64,000 nucleotides of DNA, taken from positions 372,001-436,000 of the forward strand of contig NZ_JHVB01000001.1 of assembly GCF_000619925.1 (NCBI RefSeq), in the 5' to 3' direction. Under the pieces are notes generated by a model, which saw only the letters and a program-made list of their open reading frames with translations, was not told where the DNA came from and did no database searches. Position 1 is the first letter of the stretch; the number at the start of each line of letters is the position of its first letter. This document shows, one piece after another, positions 51,506-60,189 of the stretch. A program made the position numbers and the translations under genes. This DNA is from Treponema sp. C6A8. Lineage in GTDB: Bacteria > Spirochaetota > Spirochaetia > Treponematales > Treponemataceae.

Positions 51506-53032
51506 ATGTCAAAAAAAGAAAAAAACAGAAGATCACTTAACTTTAAGTTGATTGCAATTCCTGCGATTGGCATTCTTGCCGCTCTGATTGTAGTTGTTTT
51601 AATGTCTGCCATGTCTATCATAAAAACAGCAGAACAGTTTGCAAAAATGCAGGGAGCCCCTGTTGTAGAAAAGGTTTTTGACCACATAGACGGAGATAAA
51701 TTCGAAAAATTAACAATGAGCCTGAACAAAGATGACCCTTGGGCTGAACAGACAAGACTCTGGATGCTTGATGTGGCTCAGGTTGTAGGCTGTGAATATC
51801 TTTTCACCATGAGCCCTGTTTCAGGTTCAACTTATCAGTATGTTATAGATGGAAGCTGCGACCCGTCCGACAAGGAGCGCTTTTCTCCAATGGGTACAGA
51901 AGAAAACATTTCTTCCTGGTCTTCTGCTCCTTTTGAAACAATGAAAACCGGCCAACTCACCTCTACAAAAATGGTTTATCAGAAGGGCTGGGGCTGGACA
52001 GTTTCTACCTACAAGGCAATTAAAAACTCAAGCGGAAGAAACGTAGGCTTTATCGGCTGTGATTTTGAAATTTCTTTCATTATTAATATGATAAAAAAAC
52101 GAATTACAATCATCTTTTCTATAAGCGCTGTAATTTTCATTGTATTTGTCATTATTATCCTCAAGCTCAAAAGCCTTATGCATCAGATTCACGCATCAGC
52201 TGAAAAAGAAATGCACATGGGTGAAGAGCTTTTTGAAGCGGCCCAGAACCTTGTTGTTTCTACAAAGGAAACAGCCGCTACCAGCCAGGATTCAAGCGCC
52301 GCAGTAAAAGAAATTGTTGCAACTATGGAAGATTCCAACGTCCTTTCAGAAAATATTTCAAAAAAGATTAAGGACGTTTCTAACGTTGCAAACATCACTT
52401 CTTCCGACGTAACCCAGGGTGTTGCCCAGATTGAACACAACGTTCAGCAGCTGCATGAAATTTTTGACGCTAACCAGCAGACAATCGAAGGAATTAAAAA
52501 CCTCAGCGAAAAGATTGAATCTATCTGGGATATTGTAACGCTCATTAATAACGTTGCAGACCAGGCTAAAATCATCGCTTTCAATGCCGAACTTGAAGCT
52601 AGTACAGCGGGAGAGGCCGGAAAATCCTTCCGAATTGTTGCCAATGAAATCCGCCGCCTTTCAGACGGAATTATCGACGGAACCCGGGAAATTAAGGAAA
52701 AAATCAACGAGATTCAGCATTCGTCAGACTCCCTTATTCTTGCTTCAGAAAGCAGTACAGAAAAAATCAACATCGGCTATGAAACTGCAAACGGCCTTGG
52801 AGAAAAATTCGAAAGCATCAAAAAATCTGCTGAAATTACAGCTTCAAGCGCCCTTGATATTGCAGACATTATCCAGCAGCAGGCCAGCGCCAGCGAGCAG
52901 ATTCTTATCGCCCTTAAGGAAATTTCAGCGGGCGTAGAAAACTTTACTGTTGCCACAGACAATATTTCGGGAGCTGCCGAAAACGTAAGAAAAATCTCCG
53001 AGGACTTGAATAATGCAAGCCATGACGAGTGA
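51506..53032 (+). CDS. Methyl-accepting chemotaxis-type receptor without HAMP
   Basis: 508 residues. TM1 at about 15-35, a ~150-residue extracytoplasmic domain (EQTRLWMLDVAQVVGCEYLF, KTGQLTSTKMVYQKGWGWTVS), TM2 at about 195-215. The cytoplasmic coiled coil follows directly without a clear HAMP. The tip, ADQAKIIAFNAELEASTAGEAGKSF, departs from the usual NQTNLLALNAAIEAARAGE at several positions. ATG at 51506 is 7 nt after GTGAG. First gene of the chemosensory-cyclase operon; no CheR-docking pentapeptide at the C-terminus. Confidence 0.88.
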   Translation: MSKKEKNRRSLNFKLIAIPAIGILAALIVVVLMSAMSIIKTAEQFAKMQGAPVVEKVFDHIDGDKFEKLTMSLNKDDPWAEQTRLWMLDVAQVVGCEYLFTMSPVSGSTYQYVIDGSCDPSDKERFSPMGTEENISSWSSAPFETMKTGQLTSTKMVYQKGWGWTVSTYKAIKNSSGRNVGFIGCDFEISFIINMIKKRITIIFSISAVIFIVFVIIILKLKSLMHQIHASAEKEMHMGEELFEAAQNLVVSTKETAATSQDSSAAVKEIVATMEDSNVLSENISKKIKDVSNVANITSSDVTQGVAQIEHNVQQLHEIFDANQQTIEGIKNLSEKIESIWDIVTLINNVADQAKIIAFNAELEASTAGEAGKSFRIVANEIRRLSDGIIDGTREIKEKINEIQHSSDSLILASESSTEKINIGYETANGLGEKFESIKKSAEITASSALDIADIIQQQASASEQILIALKEISAGVENFTVATDNISGAAENVRKISEDLNNASHDE

Positions 53033-53444
53033 AAATCTTAGCGCATCAGGTTTCCTTGTTTTTTCAGTGAAGAAAGCTTTATACGCAATTAAAACTTCGT
53101 CTGTAAAGGAAATTATGCATTCAGCAAAAATTCATCCTCTTCCTTTTGTACCTGATTATATAGAAGGAATTGTAAACTGCCGTGGTGTGCCCTATACAGT
53201 GGTGAATTATGCTAAAATGATTAATGATGGTGAAAATGAAATTGAAGGCAGGACTGTTCTTGTTTTTAAACGCGAAGACGATCAGTTTGCCCTTCATATT
53301 TCCAATATAGAAATGTTTTTTGAACCTGAAGAAAATGACGTACGCGCGGACGGGATTCGCTATAAAATGAATCTGATTCCATTTTTTGACGCGGACGGTG
53401 TAGAAAAAAGACTTCTGGAGGATTTAAAGGTGGGGGATTTATGA
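53013..53444 (+). CDS. cheW: CheW-like coupling protein
   Basis: 143-residue CheW-domain protein (FLVFSVKKALYAIKTSSVKEIM, PFVPDYIEGIVNCRGVPYTVVNYAKM). It overlaps the receptor gene by 20 nt, with GAGG 9 nt before the ATG. Expected to bridge the receptor and a CheW-binding or kinase component. Confidence 0.88.
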   Translation: MQAMTSENLSASGFLVFSVKKALYAIKTSSVKEIMHSAKIHPLPFVPDYIEGIVNCRGVPYTVVNYAKMINDGENEIEGRTVLVFKREDDQFALHISNIEMFFEPEENDVRADGIRYKMNLIPFFDADGVEKRLLEDLKVGDL

Positions 53445-54469
53445 GTAAACTTCGCATGCTGATTGCAGACGATTCTGCAATTACAAGAGGCTTATTTGAA
53501 AAGGCATTTACACAAAACGGTTTTGAAGTAGTATCGCTTGTTTCAAACGGAAGAAAAGCAGTAGATTTTTGCCGCGAAACAAAGGTTGATTTTGTTTTAA
53601 GCGATTATGATATGCCCGAATTAAACGGCGCAGAAGCAACTAAAATTATCACAGGCGAACTTGGCATTCCGGTTGTAATTTATTCAGATGATTTAAGTGT
53701 AAAAGCTGAGTGTATCAGCGCGGGGGCAGCACTTTTTACTAAAAAGCCGCCTCTTACTGCCTACAATGCCCAGACAATGAACGCTTTCGTTGCAGGCGTG
53801 CAGGAGGCACTGAAAAACGTAAAAGGCAGCCTTCATACAACAGCAGAATCTCATTCTATAAAAGACACGGTTCACGAAGTTCTTGGCAAGAAAGGCTTTA
53901 AGGTTTTGTGCATTGGAGCTTCAACAGGCGGACCGACAGCAGTTCAGAAGGTGCTTTCAGGGCTTGGAAATAATTTTCCTCTTCCTGTTTTATACACCCA
54001 GCACCTTGATATTGGCGCTGATGAAAAAATGGCAAAATGGTTTTGCGAAACCTGTCCGAATATTCCGATGTCTCTTGCCCGCGACGGAGAAATTGCAAAA
54101 GCCGGGCACGCTTACCTGGCTCCGGCAGACAAGCACCTTGTAATTGATTACGTAAAAAATGAACTTCCGGTTCTGCATCTTTCTGATGAACCGCCTGAGA
54201 GATTTTTGCGTCCTGCAGTAAATAAGCTTTTCCGCTCGGCCGCAAAAAATTACGCAAATAACTGCCTTGCAGTTTTAATGACAGGCATGGGACGAGACGG
54301 TGCCGAAGGCTGCAAGGAAATCATAGACAACGGCGGCTACACAATCTGTGAGGATAAATCTACCTGTACAGTTTTTGGAATGCCTGCTGCCGCCATTGAA
54401 CTGAATGCCGCTACAAAGGTTTTTCCTCGTGACAGAATCGCCGGTGAAGTTTTAAAACTTGTAAAGTAG
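53441..54469 (+). CDS. cheB: Protein-glutamate methylesterase CheB
   Basis: 342 residues: receiver domain (1-125) with DD pair at 10-11 and phosphoacceptor D55 (FVLSDYDMP), then a methylesterase domain with catalytic S161 (GASTGGP), H188 (YTQHLD) and D286 (GMGRDG). It demethylates or deamidates receptor glutamates when phosphorylated. It overlaps cheW by 4 nt. Confidence 0.95.
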   Translation: MSKLRMLIADDSAITRGLFEKAFTQNGFEVVSLVSNGRKAVDFCRETKVDFVLSDYDMPELNGAEATKIITGELGIPVVIYSDDLSVKAECISAGAALFTKKPPLTAYNAQTMNAFVAGVQEALKNVKGSLHTTAESHSIKDTVHEVLGKKGFKVLCIGASTGGPTAVQKVLSGLGNNFPLPVLYTQHLDIGADEKMAKWFCETCPNIPMSLARDGEIAKAGHAYLAPADKHLVIDYVKNELPVLHLSDEPPERFLRPAVNKLFRSAAKNYANNCLAVLMTGMGRDGAEGCKEIIDNGGYTICEDKSTCTVFGMPAAAIELNAATKVFPRDRIAGEVLKLVK

Positions 54470-54488
54470 GACTTTTAAGGATTTTAAT

Positions 54489-55298
54489 ATGGATGAAAGT
54501 GAGTTTCTTTCAATAATAGCTTTGATTACCGCTCAGACTGGCATTGTTCCCCGCGAAAGTCATAAAATCGGTATCAAAAATTTTATTGAAAAAAGACTAA
54601 AAGAAATTGATACTCAGGGACTTCCTTATCATTCATATTTAAGATTAAATAAAGAAGAATTCGACCTTTTAATCAACGCTGCCACAGTAAACGAGACTTA
54701 TTTTTTCCGGGAAGAAGCCCAGTTCCAGCTTTTAAAAGATAAGATTTTCCCCGAGCTTCGCGCAAAACTTGGAACTTCTCCTATGAGAATCTGGAGCGCA
54801 GCATCTTCCAGCGGAGAAGAAATCTATTCTCTTTATCTTCTTGCCCAGTCTTTGAATATCAAAAGTGAATGCATCGCAAGCGATATAAATTCATCGGTTC
54901 TTGAAAAATGCAGGGCAGGCCTGTATGCCAGCAGCACTACAAAAAAAATAGACGGCGCAAAATTTCATTATCTTCTGGCTCCCTTTCAGAAAGCAGATAA
55001 GTCAGTTTCATTCCCGGCAGCAGTCAGCAATAAAATAGAAAGAAAACAGCTAAATCTCAGCGACCAGGCAGCAGTCTTTCCAAAAGATTTAAGCCTGATT
55101 TTTATTCGCAACGTTTTTATCTATTTTACAATGGAAATGCGCAGGCAAATCCTTGAAAAAATTGTAAACGAAAGCCTTAATTCGGGCGGCTATCTTTTTG
55201 TTTCAATGAGTGAAATTGCTTCTATTGAAAAATCAATCATTCCAAAAGAGCTGGAAAAATGCTCAGACGGCAAGGTATTTTATTTCAGAAAAAAATGA
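54489..55298 (+). CDS. cheR: Chemotaxis protein methyltransferase CheR
   Basis: 269 residues. N-terminal helical domain, NETYFFRE, SAM-binding IWSAASSSGEEIYSLYLLA, and LIFIRNVFIYF near the C-terminus, as in CheR. It adds methyl groups to receptor glutamates. It overlaps the next gene by 4 nt (ATGA). Confidence 0.95.
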   Translation: MDESEFLSIIALITAQTGIVPRESHKIGIKNFIEKRLKEIDTQGLPYHSYLRLNKEEFDLLINAATVNETYFFREEAQFQLLKDKIFPELRAKLGTSPMRIWSAASSSGEEIYSLYLLAQSLNIKSECIASDINSSVLEKCRAGLYASSTTKKIDGAKFHYLLAPFQKADKSVSFPAAVSNKIERKQLNLSDQAAVFPKDLSLIFIRNVFIYFTMEMRRQILEKIVNESLNSGGYLFVSMSEIASIEKSIIPKELEKCSDGKVFYFRKK

Positions 55299-56941
55299 CA
55301 GAAACTAAAGCAGAATTCTTCAAGAAAACTTTCTCAACTGACGCCGGAAAATCAGAAAAAATCCTTCCGATGGAACTGGAAAATTCTCCTGTCATTAAAA
55401 ATTATCTTCTGGAAACAAGGTGGCTTGCCCAGGCCCTAAAAGACCGTCCTAAAATTGCCAGGGAAATTTTCCGCGTTATCTGCATCACAAAAAACAATTC
55501 GCTTCTTTTAGGCTTTAATCCGGTTTATAAGCTTTACCGCTCTCTTGAAGAAGTTTATAAGGCCCTTGTAGACAAGAAAATCACTTTTTCACAGTCACTT
55601 TTCCTTCTTTTTGAAGCAGTATCAGAAAAACTTTTTGACTTCTGCAATCTTATAGAAAGGGGAGAACTTGACCAGGTAAATGAAACTGACATAAAGACTT
55701 ATCTCATTTTCCTTGATAAAGCCCTTGCCGGAGAAATTTTCAATGCCTCTCATCTGCTTTCAAAAAAAGAAAATCCACTTTTATTGCAGAACCCGCAGCA
55801 GGAAGGCGAAACTTCACAAACCATAAAACCGGAAGAAAAAGATCCTCTTATTCATATTCAGTCTTCTAAAATCGGCCACTTTGTAAACCAGCAGGAAGAG
55901 ATGATTGCCCGCTCCTATATCATCATGAATCAGGTTGACCTTTTGAAAAACGCCGTGCGGGAAGGTGACATGCGCACTGCCCGCGATTCCTTCAAACAGA
56001 TAGCCCTAGACACTCAGACTCTTCAGAATTCCCTTTTGATTTCCCATGATGAACTTATGAGCTACATCCACGATGATAATTTCTTGCAGAATCACAAGGA
56101 TTTACAGGGCTTTTTTGTATTTGCCAACGGCCGCAAATATCTTATTCCTTCAGAATTCGTAGTAGACATTGTAACCGGCAGCGCCCTTGATTATGAAGAA
56201 AAGATGAATCAGAAATACCTGATTTACACCCAGGAAAACGAATCTGGAACAGAACGCACAAGAGAAGAAATCCCGGTTTATTCTCTTTCATCACTTTTAC
56301 CGGGCCAGCCTCCTGCAAAACACGCAGTTCTTGATTCAATCCTTCTGGTAAATTTCCAGCAGCAGAAAATCGGAATTATCGTAGATAAAATGCAGAAATT
56401 CGTTTCCCTTATCAAAAAGCCAATGCCTCCTGCCTTCGCCAATTTCCCGATTTTAAAAGGCCTGGCTTTTGATGAAAAATACGACATGATTCCTATTCTC
56501 TACATCCCGGAAATCATGAAAAAATTCCGCGCAATGCGTCCATACGACCAGAAGGTTTTTGAAGCCCATGCTGCCCGCCACATTCAGCGGGTTCTTATTG
56601 TAGAAGATTCAGAAACCACCCGCCTTATCGAGCACACAATTATTGAAGGCCGCGGTTTTCTGGTAGAAGAAGCAGCCGACGGAATTGAAGCAATGGCAAA
56701 AATCAAGGAAACTCAGTTTGATTTGATTTTATGTGATGATGACATGCCGCGCATGAACGGCGAACTCTTTTTGGACAATGTACGCCGCATGGAAAATTAC
56801 AAAAATATCCCTGTAATTGCGGTTTCAAATAAAGACATAGCCAAGTCAACAGCCTTTATCAGTAAGGCAGATTTCAAGCGAGATGCATTGATTAAAAAAA
56901 TAAACGAGCTTTTCAAAATTAGCGGAGGAAAGCAGAAATGA
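55295..56941 (+). CDS. CheA-like scaffold: degenerate Hpt, CheW domain and receiver, without kinase core
   Basis: 548 residues. Residues ~35-125 resemble a CheA P1/Hpt helical bundle (REIFRVICITKNNSLLLGF...SLEEVYKALVDKK), but the phosphoacceptor His (usual HTLKG) is C63. A ~150-residue helical linker follows, then a CheW domain (about 268-415; GFFVFANGRKYLIPSEFVVDIV) and a C-terminal receiver (430-545; VLIVEDSETTR, phosphoacceptor D481 in CDDDMP). No GHKL ATPase is present. It resembles CheV joined to an inactive P1. It overlaps cheR and the cyclase gene by 4 nt each, so it is the link between the chemosensory genes and the cyclase. Confidence 0.8.
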   Translation: MTETKAEFFKKTFSTDAGKSEKILPMELENSPVIKNYLLETRWLAQALKDRPKIAREIFRVICITKNNSLLLGFNPVYKLYRSLEEVYKALVDKKITFSQSLFLLFEAVSEKLFDFCNLIERGELDQVNETDIKTYLIFLDKALAGEIFNASHLLSKKENPLLLQNPQQEGETSQTIKPEEKDPLIHIQSSKIGHFVNQQEEMIARSYIIMNQVDLLKNAVREGDMRTARDSFKQIALDTQTLQNSLLISHDELMSYIHDDNFLQNHKDLQGFFVFANGRKYLIPSEFVVDIVTGSALDYEEKMNQKYLIYTQENESGTERTREEIPVYSLSSLLPGQPPAKHAVLDSILLVNFQQQKIGIIVDKMQKFVSLIKKPMPPAFANFPILKGLAFDEKYDMIPILYIPEIMKKFRAMRPYDQKVFEAHAARHIQRVLIVEDSETTRLIEHTIIEGRGFLVEEAADGIEAMAKIKETQFDLILCDDDMPRMNGELFLDNVRRMENYKNIPVIAVSNKDIAKSTAFISKADFKRDALIKKINELFKISGGKQK

Positions 56942-58716
56942 AAAAGCAGATTCTTATTTTAGAGCCAACTACAACACTTCAGGCCCTTTTTACAGAATGC
57001 ACTAAAAAAACAGAACTGGAACTCAGCTTTGACACAAACGGAATCAGATTTTTAGTAACGCTTTATAACATGCTGCCTGATGCCGTATTAATCAATGCAA
57101 GAAACATGAATCCTTCCTGCATAGAAATCTGCCGCTTAATCAAAAGTGTTTCCCGCTTTAAGAATATTCCTATTGGAATTTACGTAACAAGTGACTTTGT
57201 TTTTCCTGCCGAATTCAAAACAACCTGCGGAGCCGACCTCTTTATCATTTTTAAGCCGGAAGATATTGCTAATAATATAGAAGAACTTTGCGAAAAAAAG
57301 AATACAGAACTTGCAGTTCCTGAAAAATACGACACAATCAAAAACGGAAGCTTTCAGAAAATCTTCTTTATGATAGACCATCTGGACGCTTTTTCTAAAA
57401 TCGTAAATGAACTTTTGAACCTTATTACAGAAGTATGCCAGATTCCAGCCGCAGCAATCATTATGAATGATGATGATGGGGCAGAAGGCTACTATATCTG
57501 CGGAGAAAACTTTACCGAAACAGAAACAAATGACTTTTTGAAAGTCTGCGTAAATGATTTTGAAAAGCGCTTCCCGACTCAGAATATGACAAACTTTATT
57601 CCTCAAAAGCTGAGTACAGAAGTCCAGCTTGAAAAATATCACTCAGACGTAATTCCTCTTTCTGCCTATCAGGCCTTTGTTTTTACAAACAGCGAAGGAA
57701 AATCATTCGGTACTTTGAGCGTAGTTCGTGAAGGTGCCTTTACAGTAAAACAGACAGAAATCTTTTCTTATATGGTAAAGGAAGCGGCTCTGCTTCTTGA
57801 AACTGCCCTGAAAGAAAAACAGAAAATCAAATTTGAACGAAATATCCGTAAAGCCTTCAGCCGTTTTGTTCCTGAACAGATTATTGATGAACTTGTAGAC
57901 GAGGCAGAAAAAAATGAAAAAGTAACAGTTGGAGAAAAACGCGACGTTGCCATTCTTTTCAGCGATATCCGTTCCTTTACAAATATCAGCGAGCACAACA
58001 AGCCAGAAGTAATCGTTGCATTTTTGAACCGCTATTTTACAATCATGACAACCATTATCAAAAAACACGGTGGAACTGTTGATAAATTTATTGGGGATGC
58101 AATTATGGCCTTGTTCGGCGCCCCTGTAAGTTATGAAGATAACGCCCTCAGAGCAGTAGCCGCCGCCAACGAAATGAGGGAAGCCCTTGCCACAGTTCCT
58201 CTTGAAGACCTTGTGCTTCCTGACGGCATGTCTTTTGATACAGGAATCGGCATTCATTACGGTGATGTAATTGTCGGTTCCATCGGTTCTGATGATAAAA
58301 CTGATTATTCTGTAATCGGTGATAACGTAAACCTTGCAAGCCGCCTTGAAGGACTTACAAAAAAATACGGCACAAAGATTCTTGTAAGCGGCTCTGTTAA
58401 AAATGACATTAAATCTGATGAGTTTATTTTCCGCCATCTGGATGATGTAAAAGTGAAGGGTAAAGCAAAGGCTGTTCATATTTTTGCCGTAGACCGTGAA
58501 CTTGCAGATTTTTCTGACCTCTACCGCGATTCTTATGATAAAGGACTTGCCCTATATCAAAAGGGTGTCTTTAATCTTGCAAAAGAGTATTTTGAAAAAG
58601 CCCTGGAAGCTGCCCCTTCAGATAAGGCAACAAAACTCATGCTTGCCCGCTGCGAAGATTTCATAGCCAATCCGCCGCAGAACTGGGACGGCGCCATTGC
58701 ATTTAATGAAAAGTAG
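56938..58716 (+). CDS. Class III adenylate cyclase with pseudo-receiver and GAF-like input
   Basis: 592 residues. N-terminal receiver-like domain (1-120): the acidic pair is replaced by E9-P10 and the phosphoacceptor Asp by N53 (LIN), while K106 is kept. A GAF-like region (about 150-290) follows, then a coupling helix and the cyclase domain with metal ligands D343 (FSDIRSFT) and D387 (FIGDAIMALFG), adenine-selecting K383 and D456, and transition-state N465 and R469. All residues for ATP cyclisation are present. A C-terminal TPR-like pair (KGLALYQKGVFNLAKEYFEKALEAAP) ends it. Predicted product cAMP. Confidence 0.88.
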   Translation: MKKQILILEPTTTLQALFTECTKKTELELSFDTNGIRFLVTLYNMLPDAVLINARNMNPSCIEICRLIKSVSRFKNIPIGIYVTSDFVFPAEFKTTCGADLFIIFKPEDIANNIEELCEKKNTELAVPEKYDTIKNGSFQKIFFMIDHLDAFSKIVNELLNLITEVCQIPAAAIIMNDDDGAEGYYICGENFTETETNDFLKVCVNDFEKRFPTQNMTNFIPQKLSTEVQLEKYHSDVIPLSAYQAFVFTNSEGKSFGTLSVVREGAFTVKQTEIFSYMVKEAALLLETALKEKQKIKFERNIRKAFSRFVPEQIIDELVDEAEKNEKVTVGEKRDVAILFSDIRSFTNISEHNKPEVIVAFLNRYFTIMTTIIKKHGGTVDKFIGDAIMALFGAPVSYEDNALRAVAAANEMREALATVPLEDLVLPDGMSFDTGIGIHYGDVIVGSIGSDDKTDYSVIGDNVNLASRLEGLTKKYGTKILVSGSVKNDIKSDEFIFRHLDDVKVKGKAKAVHIFAVDRELADFSDLYRDSYDKGLALYQKGVFNLAKEYFEKALEAAPSDKATKLMLARCEDFIANPPQNWDGAIAFNEK

Positions 58717-58728
58717 AAACTCACATTA

Positions 58729-58757
58729 TTGACATCCATCCCTGTCTCTTGTATTGT
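58729..58757 (+). promoter_or_regulatory. Promoter of the three-gene secreted-protein operon
   Basis: TTGACA (58729-58734), 17-nt spacer, TATTGT (58752-58757), 53 nt before the ATG at 58811, which has an AAAGGAGG ribosome-binding site. Confidence 0.75.
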
Positions 58758-58810
58758 GGTAAAACATTTATATATATGGAAAAATAAAACCACTAATAAA
58801 AGGAGGATTT

Positions 58811-59434
58811 ATGAAATCTTTATTGAGGTTTACCGTGGCAGCTATGCTTTCTGCGGTAATGTTTACAAGTTGTTTGACAACAGGCGGTACAGCTTTAACT
58901 GAAAAAGCAACAGAAATGACACCAGAAAATTCCGTTGTTATGATTTTTGTTGAATTTGATGCTTATTCAACTGATACCCATCTGGTACAGATTAATCCTG
59001 CTTACCCTGCAGGAAAAGCTTCCGCATCTGCTAAGAATGGCGGTGCAACAGAACCTCTCGTTCCTGGTTCATGCTATATGATTTATTATCCTAGTCTGGA
59101 AAAAATTACATGGGCTGGAATACCATCTATTGATGGTTCAATAGCATTTCCATACCTTAATGCCACCCAGACTAATAAAATGACTTATGGTCATAGAATC
59201 GAAGTTCCTGCAAAACCAGGACTTTATGTTTATTATCCTGAAATTGATATTGATGCAATCAAAGAATCAGGTGCCCTTGTAATCGGAAAGCTTACAAACG
59301 ATATGGAAGAGTGGCATAAAATTCCTAGCTACAGAAATAGAATTAGAAAATGTTTTGAAAAAGCTTCAAAGGCTTATGCGGGAACAGCATGGGAACCCCT
59401 TATTGATGAATATGTAGAGGAGTGGTCAGAATGA
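58811..59434 (+). CDS. Lipoprotein of unknown function
   Basis: 207 residues. Signal peptide MKSLLRFTVAAMLSAVMFTSC with lipobox FTSC, Cys at 21. The rest has beta-rich segments (SVVMIFVEFDAYS, GSCYMIYYPSLEKITWAG, AKPGLYVYYPEID). I do not recognise the family. It overlaps the next gene by 4 nt (ATGA), with the same leader style. Confidence 0.8.
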   Translation: MKSLLRFTVAAMLSAVMFTSCLTTGGTALTEKATEMTPENSVVMIFVEFDAYSTDTHLVQINPAYPAGKASASAKNGGATEPLVPGSCYMIYYPSLEKITWAGIPSIDGSIAFPYLNATQTNKMTYGHRIEVPAKPGLYVYYPEIDIDAIKESGALVIGKLTNDMEEWHKIPSYRNRIRKCFEKASKAYAGTAWEPLIDEYVEEWSE

Positions 59435-60177
59435 AAAATAAAATCTTAATTTGCGGTGTATTATTTACAGCCCTTTGCAGTGGACTTTCTGCAAAATCAA
59501 AATATATTGATATTCCTGGCGGAAATGAAGTAACAGTTGTTGGCCGCCTTAATTTTTCAACAGATGCAGACAAAAACTTCTTATTTGATACTTTTGAAGT
59601 TGATGAAGATAAGAGAAATTATCCGGACATTTATGCCCTTCCATATATTCCGGGTTCTGCCGGTCTTTTGACCAATGTTCATAAGTGGAAGGAACTTATT
59701 AAATTCGACAAACAGGCCTGGGGAGTAAACGGCGGTTACTTCTTTGTTCAGTATAAGCTTCTTAAAGACCGCACTTTGTATTTTTCTAGCATTACACTTT
59801 TTGTAGGCGGCTCTTACTATCTTCCTGTAAGACTGCCATTGAACTTTAAGGTAACAGTTCCAGAAAAAGAAAAATTCCTTTATCTTGGAGATTTTACTTT
59901 TACTGCTAAAGGCTGGGCTTTTGAGCTTTCTGCTTCTGTAAAAGACAATTATGATGATGCACAGCTTGCATTGAACAAGGTTACAAAGAAGCAGTATGAC
60001 CTCTGCCGTGCCAGCCTTGAAGAAATCACAGAAGAAGATTTGGAAACTATCAAAAAGACCTTCTATTATGAGCCAACAGGTTATTCTTTTGCAGACTGGT
60101 ATAAAAAAATTGACGATATGCTTGTGGAAGAAGATAATTCTGAAGATGGATCTGAAGAAGCTTCAGATTCAGAGTAG
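59431..60177 (+). CDS. Exported protein of unknown function
   Basis: 248 residues with signal peptide MKNKILICGVLFTALCSGLSA. Beta-rich: EVTVVGRLNFS, LYFSSITLFVGGSYYLPVRLPLNFKV. The C-terminus is acidic. It resembles the lipoprotein upstream in theme (VVGRLNF near the start, beta sandwich), so they may interact. ATG at 59431 is preferred to GTG at 59422 because GGAG lies 8 nt before it. Confidence 0.75.
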   Translation: MKNKILICGVLFTALCSGLSAKSKYIDIPGGNEVTVVGRLNFSTDADKNFLFDTFEVDEDKRNYPDIYALPYIPGSAGLLTNVHKWKELIKFDKQAWGVNGGYFFVQYKLLKDRTLYFSSITLFVGGSYYLPVRLPLNFKVTVPEKEKFLYLGDFTFTAKGWAFELSASVKDNYDDAQLALNKVTKKQYDLCRASLEEITEEDLETIKKTFYYEPTGYSFADWYKKIDDMLVEEDNSEDGSEEASDSE

Positions 60178-60189
60178 GAGCTTTATAAA

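Noticed and set aside
57136..58479. Long minus-strand frames opposite the cyclase gene (57136-57642 and 57703-58479)
   Set aside because: They are composition shadows of the cyclase gene, which has intact catalytic motifs; these are Phe/Cys rich and lack any motif.
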